A stretch of 64,000 nt of DNA, taken from positions 14,320,001-14,384,000 of the forward strand of contig NC_088307.1 in the NCBI RefSeq assembly GCF_032854445.1. The letters run 5' to 3'. The DNA is from Liolophura sinensis (taxonomy: Eukaryota; Mollusca; Polyplacophora; Chitonida; Chitonidae). Numbering within the stretch: position 1 is the stretch's first letter; each line of letters begins with the position of its first letter. Of this stretch, positions 48,606 through 60,247 are shown one piece after another. Made by a program: the position numbers and the translations under genes. Under the pieces are notes generated by a model. That model did no database searches. It saw only the letters and a program-made list of their open reading frames with translations, and had not been told where the DNA came from.

Positions 48606-49907
48606 CAAGTTTAGGTCAACACATCACCCATGTCAGTCGTCTACAGCAACAATGAAGAATATATTTTTAGAACATCGTATTTACCTTGCATTCTCAAATT
48701 TCAGGGAATTTCAAATAAATAACCATTTCTTTCATACGGCTTAATTTCATTCAAAACAAATTTAGATGGAATGTTAGTGGCTAGAATTCCTTTGTGGTTG
48801 TAAAACGCGGTTAAGCCAGAGCAACAGTCAACACCTTATCACAGATAATAAAAAAATTCTTGCCTTTCCTTGTCCGATGCTTGACACGTTGTCCTACATG
48901 ATGGATTGACACGCTGACCTCCCGGCGTCAGGTAATATCCTTACTTCCCGCGGGAAATCGCGATAATCGATAATGTCACGGTGACATGTACCACCATAGG
49001 AAATACTGCCTCGATCTTTATCAGGGCGTGTTTGACAATTCAGGTACGCCAAATGTCGTCAACAATCATTTTATGTAAACTTTTAACTTCAAAATCTACA
49101 CTGCCGATAAATGAGAGTGTTGATCATTGTGTATCAGTATGGTTTCGTTAATCAATTTTGACGAAAAATAACCTTCAAATTAAACAAAGGAAAGAAAACA
49201 GGACAACAAAACCAAAAATATAAGTCACAGTATATGTCATCAGAGGTATTTCCTGCTTATCATCGGCTATTCTTGGGAGAATGTCCTGATGGACCTTGAA
49301 TGGTGTTACCCTGTATATGTCTTTTCACATGAAGAGCTTTTGTTTGTCCAGGCATTAATCATAGGTATATAGGTCCCGCTAATGTCGTCTTAAGGCCCTT
49401 TCTCACGATAGGATGTGTCTTTTATCTTCAACTTGTAGCATATAACTGAGTCGAACCGTCAGAACCCTCTAATCATCTCTATTTTTGTTGGATTCAACGT
49501 GTTGTGAGCTAGTCGAAAGAAATAGACGAAGCTCTTTTTTCAATCTAAAATCGCATGAACTGGCCAATCAAATGGCTTAAAACTTTGTTCACTATGAGTT
49601 ACCCTACTTTGTGTTATCAGTCAAGGCTTGTCAACAGCCATGTTCGAAATACAAACTAAAAATGCAAATACACCCACTGAAACCGAGCAGTTTATTGCTG
49701 TTTCGGTCAAGATCTACATTGAATTATACAACACCTGAACGACAGTAAAGTAAACATCACAATCGTGCCTACAACAACGCCAGACATACAGTAACGGAGC
49801 AAAAAGAGAAAAACGCGATGTTCAAGACAAGTTGCATTCGACCGTGTTACATGTGGTATTTTGTAGAACACTACAACTCGAATGCTAGATATCACATCGT
49901 GAAAGAG

Positions 49908-50480
49908 GCCTTTACAGCATCATGTCGAAACACCACATATCCAGCTGTATTCACCATACACTGACCCTGAATGTGCAAAACATAGCGAGCAACAGTAGGA
50001 TTCGAAGAAATCAGCTCATCTGTAAAAAAAATCTCCATGCAGAGGTGTGCAGAGGTGTAGAGCATCCCACTTGCTAGGGCACAAGCGCTGAGTTCTGAAT
50101 GTTCGTTTTTCCCGGGCTCTGTCCGGTTTCCTCCCATCGTAATGGTGGCCGCCGTCGTATAAGTGAAACATTCTTGAGTACGCAGTAGAACACGAATCCA
50201 AAAAATTAATGAATAAACAAGCAAAATCACTCGTACTTTTTTTTTAATAGTTTAATGGATTGGTCGCGAAAAGTCCATCGTTATACCTACAAGTACATAT
50301 GACCAGACAGCCGCTGAGACAGAAAATGTCTGGACGTGCGAAAGTTAATTTATCAAGGAGATTGCTTTTCTGTCTTCTTCCGAGTTTGTCTGCAGACATA
50401 ACATACATATGTAGATAATAGTCAGGCGGACAGGAATATCAATCATCTGATTTCCTAGAAGATGCTGTGAGCCCTGAAGA
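49908..50480 (+). repeat. Dispersed repeat G, copy 1, containing a SINE B-like section
   Basis: Parallels 58670-59240 over its whole length: TTACAGCATCATGTCGAA, GAGGTGTAGAGCATCCCACT, GGGCACAAGCGCTGAGTTCT, then a SINE B 3' half (50100-50222: CCGGTTTCCTCCCATCGTAA, GTATAAGTGAAACATTCTTG), then CAAGGAGATTGCTTTTCTGT and TTTGTCTGCAGA. Either a composite element or two SINE-bearing copies of one larger repeat. Confidence 0.65.
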
Positions 50481-50649
50481 CATCGAAAGAACTTCTCTCT
50501 AAATCACTAAAGCTATTGTCAACGTCAACGCGTTTTGATACATCATTTTAACTAGATTTGAAGCTTTAATAAAGTTTGAATGAAAACCCATAAATTGTTA
50601 GTCTGTATTAAGTATCAGATAAATCAAATACGTATAAAATTACTTTCCA

Positions 50650-50765
50650 GCGCGGCGTAATGACCCATGTGCCTTCCGCCGATGCGGTCGCTTCAAGTTC
50701 AAGTCCAGCTTCCTCTTCGGCCGCTCATGGGAAGATCTGTCATTCAGCAATCTGCAGATGCGTAT
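50650..50765 (+). mobile_element. SINE B head and body, interrupted by an LTR
   Basis: AGCGCGGCGTAATGACCCAT, CCGATGCGGTCGCTTCAAGT and TCAAGTCCAGCTTCCTCTTC are the tRNA-like head (B box) and start of the SINE B body. It stops abruptly at the LTR insertion. The two open frames starting at 50660 and 50667 are not genes. Confidence 0.8.
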
Positions 50766-51824
50766 TGTTATGTGCACGACTGTCGTCAGTTTCTAAAAGT
50801 AGCTTGCCACTGTTTACATACGCTGAGTTCAGCGCCTGCTGTCTGCCTCTACCTTAGAATATTCCAGAATGCGTTCAGTTCGGTGCCTGTTTGTTTACAT
50901 CAAGTGTTCAGGAATTTTCTTATTCTGGACAATTCCACCAGGCTATATAAGACGGAGAGAGACGGAGAGAACAGAGAACGGAGAAAGGAGAATTATTGAG
51001 AGCTTGGATGCTGTTGCTGTGTATTACTTTAGTAGGCCAATTGTGCTGAATTTTGGTGTCTCTATAGCCTCTGGCTTTGTTATATCCTATCTCCACCGAG
51101 CACTTGTTCAGTCTGAACTTGTATGTTTAATTTGTGCTCTTGTATACACAGTGCCTATTAGTACACGGACCCTGTCTGTGGAATTTTGTGTATATTTCGT
51201 CATACACTCAGTTTTACTGTGGATTTTCCAGGCTATATAAGACCTATGAAAGCAGGTCAAACGGAGAGAACAGAGAACGGAGAAAGGAGAATTATTGAGA
51301 GTTTTGGATGCTTTCGCTGTGTGTTACTTTAGAAGGCCTTTTGTGCTGAATTTTGGTGTCTCTATAGCCTCTGGCTTTGTTATATCCAATCTCCACCGAG
51401 CACTTGTTCAGTCTGAACTTGTATGTTTAATTTGTGCTCTTGTATACACAGTGCTTATTAGTACACGGACCCTGTCTGTGGAATTTTGTGTATATTTCGT
51501 CATACACTCAGTTATACTGTGGATTTTCCCTCTCGTGAATTTGCCTCTGAGCATTTATGCCTGTGTGGTATATATATTGTGGAATATATGCGTCCGTTTG
51601 GACTTGACACCGTAAGTACTTTAGTATTTGTATAGATAGTGCTATCCTTTCTTGTTAAACTTAAGTACTTTAGTATTGCATAAGTCTTATTATCTGTTCT
51701 TGTTAAGCTAATAAATTGTTGTAAAATAAAATCTGCTGGTTTTGGTGACTTTTTTTGTGCAGCTAAACTGTCGTGTATTTCGAACAACCATCTCTTTATA
51801 ATATAAACAGTTTGGGTCGTAACA
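50766..51824 (+). mobile_element. Solo LTR with 4-bp target duplication and internal 290-bp duplication
   Basis: Begins TGTTATGTGCAC and ends GGGTCGTAACA, so the ends are inverted (TGTTA/TAACA) in standard TG..CA form. GTAT flanks both sides (50762-50765 and 51825-51828). A TATA box (GCTATATAAG) lies at about 50943, and a polyadenylation-type AATAAA occurs near 51710 and again near 51727, the U3-R-U5 order expected of an LTR. Residues 50938-51227 and 51228-51528 are a direct tandem duplication that repeats the TATA box and downstream GACGGAGAGAACAGAGAACG. No internal retroelement genes, primer-binding site or second LTR are present. Superfamily not determined (4-bp duplication fits Ty3-type or others). 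Confidence 0.78.
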
Positions 51825-51830
51825 GTATGA

Positions 51831-51887
51831 GTCACACCCCCCCAAACCCCCCCCGCCCCCTACCCCCACCCCCCACCCCCACCCTAG
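51831..51887. repeat. C-rich tract (G-quadruplex potential on the minus strand)
   Basis: Seven or more runs of four to eight C separated by A, T or G. Directly abuts the LTR target duplication. Confidence 0.85.
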
Positions 51888-52239
51888 TATTAATATCTTT
51901 TCGACAGAACAACGAAAAGTTTACGAAATGATACTAATGAGGTCAGGAAAGACATTCTTAGTTTTTAACAGAAGTTATCGTAGAAATCAAAAGATATATA
52001 AGTGAGAAATAAAAACTTTTAAGACATTCTACACAATGTTAACTCTGTTCTAACTCCACTTAGATGAAACTATACTCGATGTTTTGCTTTTACCCAACGA
52101 ATTCATACTAGGAATAAGCGAGACTGTCAGTGAAGTTCAAACCTCCCCACCAAGATCCTATGAATAAAAGACTGCTCTACTTAGGTTCCAGTAACGTTCT
52201 TACAGAACAGCATGAAATGCGAACAAGAACAGTCAGAAG

Positions 52240-52830
52240 GGCTCTAGTTTTGATATATGAGACACAGAGATAAAGGGAACAGATATGGAATGCTGCCAGG
52301 TCCCGTGACGTAACCAAAGAATTGATTGATGTCGAAGATGCCCGTGACAATCATTTGCTTTTTTGCTCAGTCCTGAGGACATAGCCATACCATAAATAGA
52401 ACGCCATCAGAACGTCCGAAGGGAAATGTTTAGCTAAATGTTTCAGGGAACGTTAACGGGGGCATTATTGGAACCTCGAGGGATAGACATAAATTGCTAC
52501 TATTTATGTATTTACAAGAACAGTTAGAACAAATCTCTGACTGCGATAAAATGACAAGAGGCCGTATTCCACCATATACGTGTGACCATTTGCCAGCTAT
52601 CCCACTGTCGTCACTGCTCTGGTCTTACTCTCTACGCTGTACGTCTTTAATTATAGTTAAACATGCATTCTTAACGAAGAGCTAATGTGTTTCAAGTCTT
52701 CCGTACAGTTCTCGACGCACAAAACCCTATATAGGCGCCTGAAGGAGCTTCCAATCGGCAGAGACCAAACAACTGCAATAAACTCCTGAGCAGTCGAAAT
52801 ACATTACATAATTCCCTATGGGCTTCAGTA
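52240..52830 (+). repeat. Dispersed repeat D, long rearranged copy
   Basis: Carries the D 3' block (GATATATGAGACACAGAGAT, CCCGTGACGTAACCAAAGAA, AGAACGCCATCAGAACGTCC) followed by the D central block (AATTGCTACTATTTATGTAT ... GTGACCATTTGCCAGCTATC) and then the D end (GCGCCTGAAGG ... TACATTACATAATTCCCTAT). Block order differs from 56340-56965, so it is either rearranged or two overlapping insertions. Confidence 0.7.
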
Positions 52831-53427
52831 TAGATGAATGAGTTGAATTATATGGATAACTTATTTCATTGCTGTTTAACAAAATTCGAGAATATGGTAA
52901 ACATAAGCCCCGTTATTTACTGTAGACCTTGTGTCATAAATAAATGAGGTGTCTAAATCCAGCTCTTACTGACTAGGATACCTGGGCACTTTGCAGAAGG
53001 AAGTACACTGGATGTATGAAATTAGACAAAGCTAGATTGTATGAAGTACGGGATAGCTGGGCTAAATGTATAGAGTTAGGTTTGTGTTATTTGTTATGCA
53101 GTTTATCCGATTTGTAGCCCTTCAAGAGATTGTTTAAATCCTGTTGTAAGGGCCACTTTCCTTACGGGTATCGTGGTCCGTCAAATCAGCTCCTTTACTC
53201 TGTACGAACAGATGCAGGGTGTTGATTAAATTTGCGATCACATAATGTCATTTGTCTGAAAAACTTATGTGCTTTTACGTTAAAGCTGAAAGCTTTTTAC
53301 AGACCATGTTATTTTATATGTAACTTGTTACCTTAGAGGTATTAGAATTGCTACCATCGCGTTTTTATTTTTTAGAGGTCACATGGTAGTGTAGGACTCT
53401 TTTTACCTTTACCTATGAAAGAGTTTT

Positions 53428-53508
53428 ACTCCCACTATAACGCTGGCCGCCGTCGTATAAGTGAAATATTCTCGAGTACGACGTAAAACACCAATCAAAT
53501 AAATAAAT
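53428..53508 (+). mobile_element. SINE B 3' fragment
   Basis: CACTATAACGCTGGCCGCCG, TATAAGTGAAATATTCTCGA, CGACGTAAAACACCAATCAA, then AATAAATAAA. Confidence 0.9.
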
Positions 53509-53858
53509 TTCGAAAACGTCCATCCGCTATGGGACTCACAAACTGTCGCGAAAGAGACAAGTGTTATATGATAAGGCTTCATGGGGAAAAAAAGCGGCCA
53601 GGGAGCTAACTCTCTATTTCTGGGGTAGAATTGCGAACTTATTTTCAAGTACCGAAGTACAAAGAAACGCGTCGTCTGAGAAGTCCGTTACATCGCCAGT
53701 GACACATCCATGTTTCTGTATAGGTCTCCTGTAGAAAAGGTGGGCTACCACCTTGTACAGCAGGAGGAATATGTATTGTCTAACTTGGAAAGCCTTTGTC
53801 AGCTATAAAAATCACGTGTGGAACATCCGTCTACGCCAAGGAACGGATTCATCAAATC

Positions 53859-53955
53859 GAAGTGAACTTAAATAGTGAACTTAAATAGGCTAAGTGTACG
53901 AAGTGAACTTAAATAGGCTAAGTTTACTTAATGCATTTCAAAGTGAACTTAAAGC
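53859..53955. repeat. Short tandem repeat of a GAACTTAAATAG word
   Basis: AAGTGAACTTAAATAGGCTA and variants occur three to four times at about 15-40 bp spacing. Confidence 0.75.
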
Positions 53956-55284
53956 GTTTAAAGAAAATCGGATAGGTTTCAAACTGCACATAAACTAAAT
54001 GTGGTCATAACCACATTTACATATCACCAATTACATTTAGTGGAACACAATGAACGCAGTCCATTCCATTTATTTACGAAAGGGCCTTCACAAAAATCCT
54101 TGGAAATGAATTTTTCAGCACAGAAAAAAAAAACCAACAGAGCGCCAAGTCAAACAGAGGTATCGATTTCGGCCACATGCAATTTATTTCACAGTTGACA
54201 TAGAAGACATGGTCAATTTTCGTGTCAAAAGAAGTTTTGTCCCTTCGTCCGTCACTTCAAGTATTGCGTGTTGAACGGTTTGGAGAGTTGTACTAGCCCT
54301 CCTTGAAAGAGTATGTTCTGATGTCAAGCGGGCTACAAATACGCAGAGTAAAGGAAAAATCCTTGTCGTCGCTGGTGCGCCGTAATCCTCATTTTCAATC
54401 AACAAAAAGTATACTTTCAATTACATGCCATACTTGCTTCTAAACTACAGCAACGATATCTTTTAAACGAGACTCGCATCAATCTTCATGCATGTATTGA
54501 GTGTAAAGTGTACAACTACATAGCCCTTTTCTACTCAGTCTACATCATTTTAGACAGTAACTTTTATTTAAAATATTCAGGACTAAAGTTTTTGACGAAA
54601 GTTGGTTGAGAAAAGCTTGATTGCAAGAAGAAATCACGGAAAAGCATAAATGTGACTAAATATACGTCAAAAAAGTTAAAAAGTGTAGAACAAAGTTTTA
54701 AAGTATTTAATTGAAATAAACCCATATAACTGCGATAGGTCTTCTTGTATATTATTTGCAAAAAAAAAATCATGATTCTAACCAGTCAAATAATTATGTA
54801 TATATATTTTTTATGATTTAGGATTTCCCAATGTGACAGGATCCAGTAATGACACCATATTCCCCATTCAAGCCTCTGGTGTGGACTGAACTGACTGTAT
54901 TAACAAGAAAGGGTCCCATTCAATAAATTGCCAGGAAATATAGTATTGGTTTAATGTGAAAATTATTTAATTTGGAAAGTATACACAATAATACGTACAC
55001 ATATCATGGGTAGTAAAATACGTCACCCTGAAGGAGTATTAAATTTAATACACGATGTGTCTAATTTTTCCTTGAAGAATGTACTGAAACCAAACAGATC
55101 GAAACGATGGAATCGGCGACAATGTGTTAGTTTGCAAAAGCATTGCCAGACCATTTAATGAAATCTTATCAGTGTGTTCACTGACAAATATGTTTGTTAG
55201 CATGATAAACAGACTTGGACTGGCACTTTGATTTATTTTTTTTTTAAAGAAGTTGCTATGAAATGTATAATAATCACGGGGGAT

Positions 55285-55575
55285 TTTCTTAATAGTTCTT
55301 GGTCCTTTTGCATTATTTTCATATAAATTGCAATTGACATGACTGCATATTTTTTTACCTAATTCTACTGAACACATGGTGCTGTGGGGCATGCAATTTG
55401 CTACTATTCATGCACTTACATGAACAGTTAGAATAAAACTCCGAGATAAACTGCCAAGGACCCGTTTTCGACCGGTTGCTTGTGACCATTTGCCAGCTAT
55501 GACGCTGTCGTCGCTGTTCTGGTTTTCTCTCCATGCTGTAAGTCTTAATTATATTGTACTCCTGCATAAACCAGT
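55285..55575 (+). repeat. Dispersed repeat D, copy
   Basis: AATTGCAATTGACATGACTG, ACCTAATTCTACTGAACACA, CAATTTGCTACTATTCATGC and TTGTGACCATTTGCCAGCTA. The two minus-strand frames across it (55045-55392 and 55355-55705) are by-products. Confidence 0.8.
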
Positions 55576-55654
55576 ATTCTGCTGGCGTGCTAAGTATTCC
55601 CCTAGCCTGGACCCTTTGCATTGTTTTGATGTTAGTGTATGTTGGATGTGATGA

Positions 55655-55925
55655 CAATACAGCATTTTGAGTAATTGTAGACCAGTGAGGTCTAATAAAT
55701 TGCAATTAACATCACTGCATGCTTTTTTTTACCCAATTCTGCTAACGCCATTGTGCTATATGGCTACCATATATGCATTTATACGGACAGTTAAAATAAA
55801 AGCCTGAGGTCAATTGACTAAAGGCCGTATTCCAACGGTTGAGTGTAACCATTTGCCAGCTACCACACTGTTGTCGTTGCTCTGGATTTTCTCTTTATGC
55901 TGTACGTAGTTAATTTTATTGCTAT
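55655..55925 (+). repeat. Dispersed repeat D, copy (tandem with the previous)
   Basis: ACCAGTGAGGTCTAATAAAT, TTGCAATTAACATCACTGCA, AATTCTGCTAACGCCATTGT, GTAACCATTTGCCAGCTACC and CTGTACGTAGTTAATT. Same order and strand as 55285-55575, about 370 bp away, so the pair may be a tandem duplication. Confidence 0.8.
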
Positions 55926-56339
55926 CTATAACTGAGAAGTGTCAATCTTCAATCCAAGTGTCATGTATTTTCATTCAGCTCGTCAACCGTAAGTCAAAGT
56001 CGCTAATCGAAAAAACAGTACTCAACACAACTAAAAAAAACCTTTCATAATGAATGTGTATGAAATAACACAAAAATAGTAAATAAAGCTGGCAATATTC
56101 AAGAAAGATCCAGTAAACAGTTTTCAGCATAACCAGGATAATAGAAATCGATATGGTAGCCAGAACATTTAACTGAAATTTTGATACAAATATAGGTGTC
56201 TCATGTAGTCGGTCATTTCGACTGCCCGTGCCGGGATCACGTGAAGGTAATTAACATGAATACTTAGACAGCCCCCTTAGACTTAAAGATCACTCGTGTC
56301 ACTCCACTTATCAACAAGTTCACCCAATGTTTATGCTTT

Positions 56340-56965
56340 TCCCCTATATGATAATTCTGGACTTGGCGTCTCATAAATTACAACCACCATTGCTGCATTT
56401 TTTGCCTAATTCTGCATAAACCACGGCATTGTAAGTGGCGACTTGTTAAACATTTCTATGAACAGAAAAACAAAAACTGTCGCTGAGGTAAATGGACAAG
56501 AGATCTTATTTCGCCGGACTACTCAGTCGTGACTGCTCTGGTTTTACTCTATTGCTGTAGTCTTATATATATTTTTTGTTACAGAGAACCATGGGAATTG
56601 CAAATAGAATCAGTTAAATGGGTTCTTCTCATGATACATGAGACAGAGGCGAAGGGGACAAGTGTGAAGCCAAATCCCATTACGTAACTAGAGTTTTTCG
56701 ATGTTAGAGATGCCCGTTAAAATCGCCTGCTTTTACCCTTAATTTTAATAACGATAGCCGTCCCATAAATAGCATGCCATTAAAACGTGCTAAGGGAAGT
56801 GTGCAAAGAACCTCATCCGCGCCATTATCGGGACCTCCCGAGCCATACCTTTGAAAATGCTTCTAATGAATAGTTAGTGATATTTCAAGTCCTCTGTAGA
56901 AAATTATAAACAAATTCTTAGCACAAAAACTAAATTCCCCACCAGTTCAAAGATATTGCATAACT
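56340..56965 (+). repeat. Dispersed repeat D, longest collinear copy (~625 bp)
   Basis: Runs from TAATTCTGGACTTGGCGTCT through TTTTTTGCCTAATTCTGC, the GTCGTGACTGCTCTGGTTTT block, TGATACATGAGACAGAGGCG, TCCCATTACGTAACTAGAGT, CAAGTCCTCTGTAGAAAATT to ATTGCATAACTC. It shows that the separate D fragments elsewhere are parts of one element. I see no ORF and no inverted ends. Confidence 0.75.
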
Positions 56966-56967
56966 CT

Positions 56968-57142
56968 TATTTATTTGATTGGTATTTTACGCCGTTACTC
57001 AAGAATATTTCAGTTATACGACGGCGGCCAGCATTATGGTGGGAATGAAACCGGGCAGAGCTGAGGGGAAACCCACGACCACCCGCAGGCTGTGACAGAC
57101 CTTTCCACTTCCGGCCGAAGAGAAAGCTAGCATGAGCTGGAG
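56968..57142 (-). mobile_element. SINE B copy, head-truncated
   Basis: TTATTTATTTGATTGGTATT, ACGCCGTTACTCAAGAATAT, ACGACGGCGGCCAGCATTAT, GGAAACCCACGACCACCCGC and AAAGCTAGCATGAGCTGG. Abuts the end of the D copy. Confidence 0.9.
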
Positions 57143-57366
57143 AAACAGTATCAGAGACAATAAAACATTTCCTGCTCTCCTTTTTCGATGCTTGATAAGC
57201 TCTCTCTATAAGAAATCAGTAAGGCGTGTTTGTTCAATTGATTGTTTTACCTTAAACACAGGTGTGGTTGGACCGACATTCTGCAAAATGTTAACCCTTT
57301 TAGCAAAGTTTTAACTTCGGTATTTCTTATAAGTATTTCTTGCTTGTAATAAGCTTCTTACGTAGT

Positions 57367-57469
57367 AGAGAAACGCCGAGCAAATGACGATTCTTAAAAA
57401 ATAATGGGCGAGGTGCGGAGCGCAGAGCCAGTTATTTTTTAGGTATCGTCATTTGCAAGGCGTTTCTCT
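57367..57469. repeat. Foldback (hairpin) element, 103 bp
   Basis: Left arm AGAGAAACGCCGAGCAAATG ACGA...TAAAAAATAA pairs with right arm TTATTTTTTAGGTATCGTCA ... GGCGTTTCTCT with few mismatches, arms about 38 bp. The 25-nt loop is GC-rich (GGGCGAGGTGCGGAGCGCAG). Could be a foldback transposon or a structured RNA; nothing in the sequence decides. Confidence 0.88.
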
Positions 57470-57768
57470 AACTTAAACGTCAGAGTCCAATGTTATGCAG
57501 CTGCCGAGTATTTTCCAATAATCGCGCGGTGTCATTTCAAACAAATAGTGAGAAAAAAAACGTTAGATCACAAATTAGCATCAAAAAATGCTATTTCCTG
57601 CGCGCTGAGCCGCATTTTTTGCTTAGTGGAATATAATACCTAGCATGGTTGATATTTCGTGATGGTGTTACATGAAGTTTTAGTGCAACCGCGTTAGAGC
57701 TTTTAGCCAGTGAGAGTCCAGTCGGTTGTACTCTATAGCTTATTACATGAGCATACACTGGGTGTGTA

Positions 57769-58019
57769 TTTATCTATTTATTTGATTGGTGTTTTTACGC
57801 CGTACTCAAGAATATTTCACTTATACGAGGGCGGCCAACATTATGGTGGGAAGAAACCGGGAAGAGCCCGGTGGAAACCCACGACCATCCGCAGGTGTTT
57901 GGCAGACCTTCCCACTTACGGCCGGAGAGGAAGCCAGCATGAGCTGGACTTGAGCTCACAGCGACCGCATTGGTGAGAGGCTCCTGGGTCATTAAACCAA
58001 CTGAGCCACGGAGGTCCCC
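57769..58019 (-). mobile_element. SINE B, full length
   Basis: From TTTATTTGATTGGTGTTTTT and CGTACTCAAGAATATTTCAC to ACTTGAGCTCACAGCGACCG, GAGGCTCCTGGGTCATTAAA and CCAACTGAGCCACGGAGGTC. Minus-strand head has A box TGGCTCAGTTGG and B box GAGCTCAAGTCC. The reference copy for the family in this window. Confidence 0.95.
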
Positions 58020-58469
58020 CCCACCCCCCACCCACTGGGTGTGTAAGATTATGAACAGTGATTAGGCCTGTTATTAATTATGCAGGAAAGTAAATCTGAA
58101 TTGGCTAAAGCTTACATATAATCTGGGGAAGTCTTATAGATTATACAAACTCTGTCACATAGACATAAATAGGCCGCGAAATGTCCAAAATATTTGTAAT
58201 TAGAATGTCACAAATTAGACCCACCAGTTCACCTAAGTACGAACTCTGTTTTGCTGTTTATATTTGTGCCTAAGGATTGATCACACCACTCTGCCTTTTC
58301 TCACAACGGCAACATTTGGTGTATTTGAAATGAAGGTGAAGATCGAAACCGTTACAAAATAAATTTCACAATGATCACAAACAAACGAACCCTTCATATA
58401 TGACATTATGATCTGTTAGACAAAGGATTGACGTCGCAAAAAAACGTCGTATAAAAGCAGAAGGTTGTG

Positions 58470-58640
58470 TGATCTATCCAATAGCTAAGGGGGATATTGG
58501 CATGTTTCTCAGCTTGTGTTCGTGCGTTCGAATCCCGCTCTACCGCTCTACCTTACACCAACCGAAGGCTCACTCAAATCCTCACTCAAACTCCCAAGCG
58601 TGGATTGTTGAAAAATATTCGTCGTCACAGCAAACATTTA
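58470..58640 (+). mobile_element. tRNA-like SINE head, separate type
   Basis: TAGCTAAGGGGG (A-box-like) and GCGTTCGAATCCCGCTC (strong B box) are about 40 bp apart, followed by CTCACTCAAATCCTCACTCA and AACATTTAACCCTAAG. The spacing and B box fit a tRNA-derived SINE head. No cloverleaf acceptor stem is visible, so it is not called a tRNA gene. Confidence 0.45.
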
Positions 58641-58669
58641 ACCCTAAGTATATCCCGCTAATGAATGCT

Positions 58670-59240
58670 TACAGCGTCATGTCGAAGACCAGAGAGGGTT
58701 AGACTAGATCAGATTATTGCCACTGTAAAGATTTACATGTTGGGGTCTGAACGGAGGAAGTGTGGAGCATTCCACCTCGTATGGCTCAAGCGCTCAGCTC
58801 TAAATGATTGCAACCAAACGAAATCACTACTAAAATATATATTTTTGCTTTGTACGTGGGAGGGTCTTCCAGCAACCTGCGGATGGGTGTGGGTTTCCGC
58901 TTAGCTCTGTCCGGTTTCCTACCACCGTCGTACAAGTGAAATATTCTGAATTACGGAGTAAAACAGCAATCAAATAAATAAGTAAATACATCAATAGACC
59001 AACAAGACCATGGCAGAGGAATGTTGCAAGTACACATGCTTATATCCACATGGACACGTAAGACCACGCAACTGGTGAGAAAGAACATTTCAAGAAGTGG
59101 GAAAATTGATTAAGCAAGGAGATTGCTTTTCTGTCTTCTTCCCAATTTGTCTGCAGATGTACATCGACATTCATACATAAGTCGAGCGGTCAGCATTGGC
59201 AGTCATTTGACCTTCCAGAACGGAAGGTTTTAGGAGTCTA
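58670..59240 (+). repeat. Dispersed repeat G, copy 2
   Basis: TTACAGCGTCATGTCGAA, GAAGTGTGGAGCATTCCACC, GGCTCAAGCGCTCAGCTCTA, a SINE B 3' half (58860-58985), then AAGCAAGGAGATTGCTTTTC and TTTGTCTGCAGATG; collinear with 49908-50480. Confidence 0.65.
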
Positions 59241-60247
59241 GGCATGGGTAGACCAAACCTACAAGATGTATTCGCTGATGTCAATGTGAAACAGTAATAA
59301 ACCCCCTGAAAAGTGAAAGAACACATTAAACAACGACATTCTCAAAGTCGCAAAATCCACAGCGCATTAGCAAGACACAGATAAAGATTGATATCTTTTC
59401 TTGAAACAATTTCGTTGTAAACATTAATAGGAATCTCAACCTCGTTTGGTACAGCATCGCCTTAGAAAAATATCAACACTAAAAGTTTAACACTAAAATA
59501 TTCTTATCAACTGTGAGCAGAGCAGATTTCGTGAGAACCACGCATGTTTTCAAAGAGAACACAAGAGATGCACATTCTTAAATGTTCAATAAATTCAGTG
59601 AGCAGGAAGGTCAGCCATTGTCCCACAAATCACCTGTCCATTCCCCAGACAGGCACTGTGGCAACCAAAATATAGGACAAACCATACGACAATTTTTTTC
59701 CGAAATTTAGAACAAAAATAGGACAAAAATATATATATTTTACACTATAAGAAAGCTATTACTCGCCTGAACGAAGGACATTTTGTAGGTCCACAAAGGC
59801 CCCTTCTCTGGTAACACATCACAATGCCAGCATCTGGAATGAACGATATTAATCAGAGAATTAGCACCATGACCACATTAACAATGACATAAAACAGAAG
59901 CAATACAACCTGTTTCACGCACTTCGAAATCTTTAGGTAGAAACACATGTTTATCATTAATAAAAATTGATGAAGTGCAAATGACACTTTTTGTGAGGAC
60001 CCACACTGCAGCAAGCCCTGCAAGTGTTTTAAGCAACGCTGCATGTACCTGCATGGATGATTAAGCATAACAAGCTATGCTACATGTACAAACCAAAATC
60101 TCCATGATTACACAATCTTAAATGAGGAGTCATAAAAAAAAGATGAATAAACACATAAAAGCGCCAAACGTACTGTAGCCAGCAAAAGTTAATTAACATA
60201 ATAATTGACATGCTTTAGGAAATCTCTAAGCAGAAGGCCTTTTGCTT

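Noticed and set aside
50869-51615. Two similar plus-strand frames of 123 and 106 codons with hydrophobic segments, looking like a tandem membrane-protein pair
   Set aside because: They arise from the 290-bp duplication inside the solo LTR.
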